Source: JBCCSZ01 sp039199225 (GTDB lineage: Bacteria > Bacteroidota > Bacteroidia > Chitinophagales > Saprospiraceae). From it: DNA of 9,225 nt. A program made the translations under genes and the position numbers. Shown here piece by piece: positions 5,639-9,225 of this stretch (the first letter of the stretch is position 1; the number at the start of each line of letters is the position of its first letter). Location of the stretch: assembly GCA_039199225.1 (NCBI GenBank), contig JBCCSZ010000312.1, positions 1 to 9,225 on the forward strand. The letters run 5' to 3'. The notes beneath the pieces are model-generated. The model had not been told where the DNA came from and did no database searches. It was given only the letters and a program-made list of their open reading frames with translations.

Positions 5639-8600
5639 TTAAGAGCGCGTAACAATGATTTTCTTGGTCAAAATCGTTTGTTCTGTTTGTACTCTTAAAA
5701 TGTAGACGCCATTCCCGGTTTGACGGTCCAATGCCATCGGTTGCTGGTACACTCCATCCACTCTCCGGGACTCCACATAGTACTGAAGGACGCGGCCTTT
5801 GATGTCTAAAAGCTCGATTCTTAGACTGGTTGGGTTCGGAAGTTCCAACTTGATGTTCAGGTAGTCATTCACAGGATTGGGGCTGACGGACAACTGGGCT
5901 GGTAGCTCATCCAAAAGCTGGGTAGCCTGCTGAATGCCATTGGATTTTCCAAATTGCAGACAGGAAGTAAAGGGGTCCATACACTTGGGCGCAGAAGCAT
6001 CTGAGGACAAGTCTCCACAAAGGCTTTTGACCCGCCACTCGTAGCATTTTGGACGAATGTTGTTGGTATTGTATTGATTGCCCACCACGAGTATTCCCTG
6101 TGGCGAAACAAAGTCGTCATTGCCACAGCAATTCCCAGTTGTCGGGTCGATGTACAGCAAATAAGTAGAGGTTGGAGAAACATCATCCCACCGTAGATAA
6201 ACATCGTTGACAACGGTCGAACACCACAAGTTGGCAGGCGGCTCACAGCACTGGTTGAGGATAAACGCTCTGGTATACTCCACCCAAGCTTCGCAGTCGT
6301 TTTGAATGCCCAGCTTCAACTGATAGATATAACCACCTTCCAGCGGAACACCCTTGGAAGCCATCCATTGGCTAAAGGAAATGGTTTCGATTTCGCCTTC
6401 GGTCCAGCCAGATGCCAGCCCCGTAAAGTTGCTGCTACCAATTGGAGCGCGGCCCGCTTCCAGCCAGTAACGCGATTCGTAGTCGGATGCATTCCCATTA
6501 ATGAAGACCTCTTCAGAATGACAAAATTCTTCTCTTGGGTTGCCTTGCTCGTCTTCAAAAATGTAGCGACTGCGCAGGTCTCCAAGGATGAAAAACTCTG
6601 TACTCACTTCGCGATCTGTCACACAAATGTCGGTAAATTCAACGCTGACCTTATAGTAGTTTTCCTTTTCCAAAACGATGCTGTTGTCCGCCAGAAAATC
6701 GTTCAGGTCAAAAGGAAATTTTAAATCATCGTAGCATGCGCTGGCCAGTGGCGTGTAGCTGGTTCCTCCCAAAGCTCTTTGGCTGACTTCGAGGCAGGAA
6801 GTCCTCGGACCATTGGAAAAGTCGCCTTCTAGCAAGATGGAATCATCCAAGCAAAAGCGGTCTTTTGATACGCCCTCCGGATCGGTCGTCTGAATTGAAG
6901 GATCGACAAATCGGAAGGAATGCGTTACCAAACCATCGATGGAACAATACGTGCCACGCGGGTCCTCCACGAGGAGCAAAAAGTCGACACCCGGGCTAAA
7001 AACAGCCCCATATTCCTCCTCAAATAGGCGAGTGATGTTGATGGAGGGACTAAGGGAATTGTCTACATAGATATTTCCCACAGACACGGCAGCTCCCGTT
7101 GGATCAAGGAAAAATAAGGAAAATTCATAGCCAAATAAAAAATTGCTTGAGACGGATTCTCCTTTGTAAAAAACATCTTCCTTCCAACAAAAAGACGTCT
7201 GTCGATAGCCATCTGCATTTTCTAAGCGACCACAATAATCCTCTTGGGGCGCATCGATACAGTTGTGCATGGCGCTTTCAACATGGGAAAAAATTTCGGG
7301 GATGTCCGACAAGTGATACAGCACAGGGACGTTTGGATTGGCAGGAGTGTAGTTGGGATCAGGATTCGGTGTTTTGTACGACCAAGGCAGTTGAACACTC
7401 CCAATACCACCAGAATATTCGTCGACAGCACAAATCCATTTTTCTATTAAGTAACCGGCGCATTCCGGATCGAGCTGTTGGATGAACCAATACATATCGT
7501 CAAAGCAATAGACGCCACCAGCCCAGCCGTACTGGATATCTCCTGGATTTTCACCACAGTTATCGGTCAGGCCCGGCCCAAAATCAAAATGGACAGAATA
7601 GGGAATTTCCGTATACTGGCAACCTTGGGGACTGACCACATAGTTATGGCCCCCCGTAATATCGGTCCGGAGGATGTTCACGGCACATTCATAATCCAGA
7701 TAGGCAGGAAAGGCACTTCCAGCACAGGGAGAATCACCGTTGGGAGACCAGTCGTCGATGACATCTTGTGGCGCTTGCGCGTTGGCACAACAATCGGTCA
7801 TGGGATCGTCCAACTCGCGGAATCTGGCAGGAACAATGTCGTAGTCGAATAGCATGTGCAACTGGCCATTTTCCTCGTAGGTGTAATCTCTACCATCGCA
7901 GTTATTCGTACCAGACTGTGTTAGGTTTTCAACAACCATTAACAGGAGTTGTCCTTTGGCATCTGCATGAGCCCGAATTTTATCAAATAAGCTGCGGGTG
8001 TAGGCATAGTTATTACTGATGTCGTTGTCAATCCAGTCGGAAACACCCCAGGCAATCTCCGTAAAACCAAATTCAATGACGGTCACAGCCATGTAGTAAA
8101 TCCACATCCTGGCTTCTATTCTTGTCACATCCCAAACATCGCCAAGCGTACCATCACTGTTGACTTTTCTGACGTTGTCAAAATGGAAACGGCGGTATTC
8201 TTCAGGATTGTTGTTGACCTGGTAATCATTAATGTCAAATTCCGGATCGTCCGCAAAAGCATCGATCACCCACTTTGGGATGCAAATACTGGTAGGGCCT
8301 CCGGCCTTTTCTTTGACGGCACTCAGCAAACCAACATTGATGATTGGCCGCTTTAGTCCCGCACAGTCGAAGGCGCCATTGATGTCTCCGACAACTTGTT
8401 TCATGGCCTCATACCAAGTATGGCCGGGAATAAACTGTCGATAGTCCGTGTTCCAGAACCCATAAGCACCAATGTAAGTAGCTTCGAATTCTACGAGTCG
8501 CTTAATTTCTTCCATGTAGGTTTGTGGGCAACGAAAGCAATGATCGCCAGGGTTGGGATCGCAATCTGAGCAGGGAACGCCGCCCCCCGTCGGGCGAATC

Positions 8601-8908
8601 AACCGATGCAAGGTGCCAGCCCTAGCCGATTTTGCCAAAAAATCCGGAATGGCTTGCTGGCAATCCGGGTTCATTTCGGGCTGTCCGACCATCGGGCATC
8701 CATTCGGGTCGATGAGGCCGTTGTCTATCAATACCTGGGAAGGTTGATAGCCAGAAAAAGTCGGCAAGTCTTGGGTATCGCTGGCCAGGCATTGGCCCAA
8801 GCTCTTGGAGGGAAGCACCCAACAAACGGTAGCAATGATAGCAGCCCTTAATAGCAATTGAAAAACTGTAGGTGAAGGATAAGTAAAGAATACTAACGAT
8901 TTTTTCAT
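5639..8908 (-). CDS. Large Cys-rich secreted protein with T9SS type A sorting domain
   Basis: Exported multidomain protein of 1089 aa. Residues 1-39 form a long signal peptide (MKKSLVFF, hydrophobic 15-32, cleavage probably after SLGQ). Residues about 115-550 form an uncharacterised domain. It has alternating predicted strands and helices (for example ATYIGAYGFW 143-152, RPIINVGLL 187-195, VIEFGFTEIAWG 277-288, QLLLMVVEN 320-328, YSVHFDFGPG 437-446) that look like a TIM-barrel hydrolase, but I recognise no known family. Residues 574-886 hold three divergent repeats of about 95 aa, each opening with FC and acidic residues (FCWKEDVF, FCLDDSIL, FCHSEEVF) and carrying a second Cys near its end. 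Residues 887-980 are FN3-like and Cys-rich. Residues about 1005-1089 are the Por-secretion (type A) C-terminal domain: LSVSPNPVNDYLNI, IELLDIKGRVL, GVYILRVQTEQ, then KKIIVTRS. The T9SS would carry the protein across the outer membrane and remove this domain. The ATG start at 8906-8908 lies inside a 14-bp inverted repeat arm. An extracellular enzyme or adhesin is possible; the function is unknown. Confidence 0.93.
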   Translation of the reverse strand: MKKSLVFFTYPSPTVFQLLLRAAIIATVCWVLPSKSLGQCLASDTQDLPTFSGYQPSQVLIDNGLIDPNGCPMVGQPEMNPDCQQAIPDFLAKSARAGTLHRLIRPTGGGVPCSDCDPNPGDHCFRCPQTYMEEIKRLVEFEATYIGAYGFWNTDYRQFIPGHTWYEAMKQVVGDINGAFDCAGLKRPIINVGLLSAVKEKAGGPTSICIPKWVIDAFADDPEFDINDYQVNNNPEEYRRFHFDNVRKVNSDGTLGDVWDVTRIEARMWIYYMAVTVIEFGFTEIAWGVSDWIDNDISNNYAYTRSLFDKIRAHADAKGQLLLMVVENLTQSGTNNCDGRDYTYEENGQLHMLFDYDIVPARFRELDDPMTDCCANAQAPQDVIDDWSPNGDSPCAGSAFPAYLDYECAVNILRTDITGGHNYVVSPQGCQYTEIPYSVHFDFGPGLTDNCGENPGDIQYGWAGGVYCFDDMYWFIQQLDPECAGYLIEKWICAVDEYSGGIGSVQLPWSYKTPNPDPNYTPANPNVPVLYHLSDIPEIFSHVESAMHNCIDAPQEDYCGRLENADGYRQTSFCWKEDVFYKGESVSSNFLFGYEFSLFFLDPTGAAVSVGNIYVDNSLSPSINITRLFEEEYGAVFSPGVDFLLLVEDPRGTYCSIDGLVTHSFRFVDPSIQTTDPEGVSKDRFCLDDSILLEGDFSNGPRTSCLEVSQRALGGTSYTPLASACYDDLKFPFDLNDFLADNSIVLEKENYYKVSVEFTDICVTDREVSTEFFILGDLRSRYIFEDEQGNPREEFCHSEEVFINGNASDYESRYWLEAGRAPIGSSNFTGLASGWTEGEIETISFSQWMASKGVPLEGGYIYQLKLGIQNDCEAWVEYTRAFILNQCCEPPANLWCSTVVNDVYLRWDDVSPTSTYLLYIDPTTGNCCGNDDFVSPQGILVVGNQYNTNNIRPKCYEWRVKSLCGDLSSDASAPKCMDPFTSCLQFGKSNGIQQATQLLDELPAQLSVSPNPVNDYLNIKLELPNPTSLRIELLDIKGRVLQYYVESRRVDGVYQQPMALDRQTGNGVYILRVQTEQTILTKKIIVTRS

Positions 8909-8963
8909 AAGCTTTAACTTTAGATTTTTGATTTCTATCCTTTATTGGTGCTTATGAAAAAAT
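8899..8963 (-). repeat. Perfect 14-bp inverted repeat covering the start codon of the 1089-aa gene
   Basis: On the plus strand ATTTTTTCATAAGC (8899-8912) is the exact reverse complement of GCTTATGAAAAAAT (8950-8963), with 37 bases between. In minus-strand mRNA the upstream arm could pair with the region holding the ATG and codons 2-3 (ATGAAAAAA), burying the initiator in a stem. The arms are A/T-rich with only three G:C pairs, so the stem is modest. It could act as a translational switch or be chance. Confidence 0.5.
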
Positions 8964-9064
8964 GTAACTGCTCAGATGGGAAATAAATATACACTCCTTG
9001 CAAACAACTGATAATCAGCGATATATAACATCCAATAGAACGATGTTTTCAGTTCATTTGATTG

Positions 9065-9092
9065 AAAAGAAGACGGACTGAAAGGACCGTCC
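9065..9092 (-). terminator. Possible second terminator of the upstream minus-strand gene
   Basis: On the minus strand GGACGG (9092-9087) pairs with CCGTCT (9076-9071) through five Watson-Crick pairs and one G.U, with a ten-base loop, followed by TCTTTTC. It comes about 40 bases after the first hairpin and may act as a tandem terminator. The U tract is interrupted, so confidence is low. Confidence 0.35.
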
Positions 9093-9129
9093 AAGGAAGC
9101 AGCATAGAGGAAGAACAACTGTGCGTCGC

Positions 9130-9154
9130 AAAAGCCATAAGGCAAAATGGCCTT
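9130..9154 (-). terminator. Probable terminator of the gene entering from the right edge
   Basis: On the minus strand AAGGCCAT (9154-9147) can pair with ATGGCTTT (9138-9131) as an eight-pair stem with one G.U and an eight-base loop, running into TTTT. It lies about 33 bases past the stop codon at 9187, as expected for an intrinsic terminator. The U tract is short. Confidence 0.45.
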
Positions 9155-9186
9155 GCTATTGAGCAGCTGAGTCAGTAAAAGGATAC

Positions 9187-9225
9187 CTATTTGTAGTCAA
9201 ACCGCAGGATGGTCGCCGAATGTGA
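9187..9225 (-). CDS. C-terminal end of a minus-strand gene cut by the window edge
   Basis: From the right edge the minus strand reads SHSATILRFDYK followed by TAG (9187-9189). The alternating hydrophobic ending (ATILRFDY) could be a final beta strand. Two terminator-like hairpins follow within 120 bases, which supports a true gene end here. Twelve codons are too few to identify the protein, and the frame could still be accidental. Confidence 0.4.
   Translation of the reverse strand, partial: SHSATILRFDYK

Larger units (their letters stand above)
8909..9186. other. Intergenic region upstream of the 1089-aa gene
   Basis: There is no supported gene in this stretch. It holds the distal arm of the start-codon inverted repeat (8950-8963), an AT-rich tract, and two terminator-like hairpins facing the minus strand (9065-9092 and 9130-9154). 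The best minus-strand -7 candidate is TATATTTA (plus strand 8984-8991), one base off TAnnTTTG, with no TTG at proper spacing. The promoter of the 1089-aa gene therefore remains unidentified. Confidence 0.5.

Noticed and set aside
5869..6246. Minus-strand 125-codon frame inside the 1089-aa gene
   Set aside because: It is a second frame of a clearly coding region that encodes the FN3-like and sorting domains; it has no independent start signal.
8954..8986. Small plus-strand peptide frame MKKCNCSDGK
   Set aside because: It is ten codons long with no promoter or ribosome-binding signal; its ATGAAAAAA comes from the inverted repeat arm.
1..9225. tRNA, rRNA, CRISPR array, transposon ends or a defence/biosynthetic gene cluster
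   Set aside because: No regularly spaced repeats, cloverleaf-like segments, transposase or nuclease motifs were seen, and the genes are single units of unrelated families on alternating strands.

Overview
The window looks like ordinary chromosomal DNA from a member of the Bacteroidota, probably a marine or environmental Saprospiria-like lineage; the phylum is well supported and the class is a guess. The supporting signs are: (i) a very large Cys-rich secreted protein ending in a type A type IX secretion (T9SS) sorting domain; (ii) a zinc metalloprotease of the DUF5117/DUF5118/Met-zincin (DUF4953) family, typical of this phylum; (iii) two promoters of the Bacteroidota form TTG-N21-TAnnTTTG; (iv) no clear Shine-Dalgarno sequences. 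GC content, judged by eye, is about half.

Layout, left to right. 1-135: AT-rich and non-coding, downstream of the first gene. 136-2562 (-): secreted zinc metalloprotease, 808 aa. 2563-2858: divergent intergenic region holding a promoter (2788-2819) and two small inverted repeats. 2859-3542 (+): NarL/FixJ-type response regulator that probably starts at a TTG codon. 3539-4384 (-): DMT/EamA-family transporter, whose stop codon overlaps that of the regulator tail to tail. 4385-4528: divergent intergenic region with a second promoter (4468-4499). 4529-5509 (+): FMN-dependent nitronate monooxygenase-like enzyme. 5510-5638: convergent spacer with a strong hairpin terminator facing the minus strand (5523-5569). 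5639-8908 (-): 1089-aa T9SS-exported protein with an uncharacterised N-terminal domain, three divergent Cys-containing repeats, an FN3-like segment and the sorting domain. 8909-9186: non-coding, with a 14-bp perfect inverted repeat covering the start codon of the big gene and two terminator-like hairpins for a minus-strand gene entering from the right. 9187-9225 (-): the last 12 codons of that gene.

How the genes relate. They alternate in strand, each appears to be its own transcription unit, and nothing indicates a shared pathway. Two products are exported (the metalloprotease across the inner membrane, the 1089-aa protein through T9SS). The response regulator has no histidine kinase beside it. 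I found no RNA gene, CRISPR array, insertion sequence or phage/defence module, and no convincing multi-gene novel system. The most unusual items are the domain structure of the 1089-aa protein and the inverted repeat that would bury its start codon in the mRNA.
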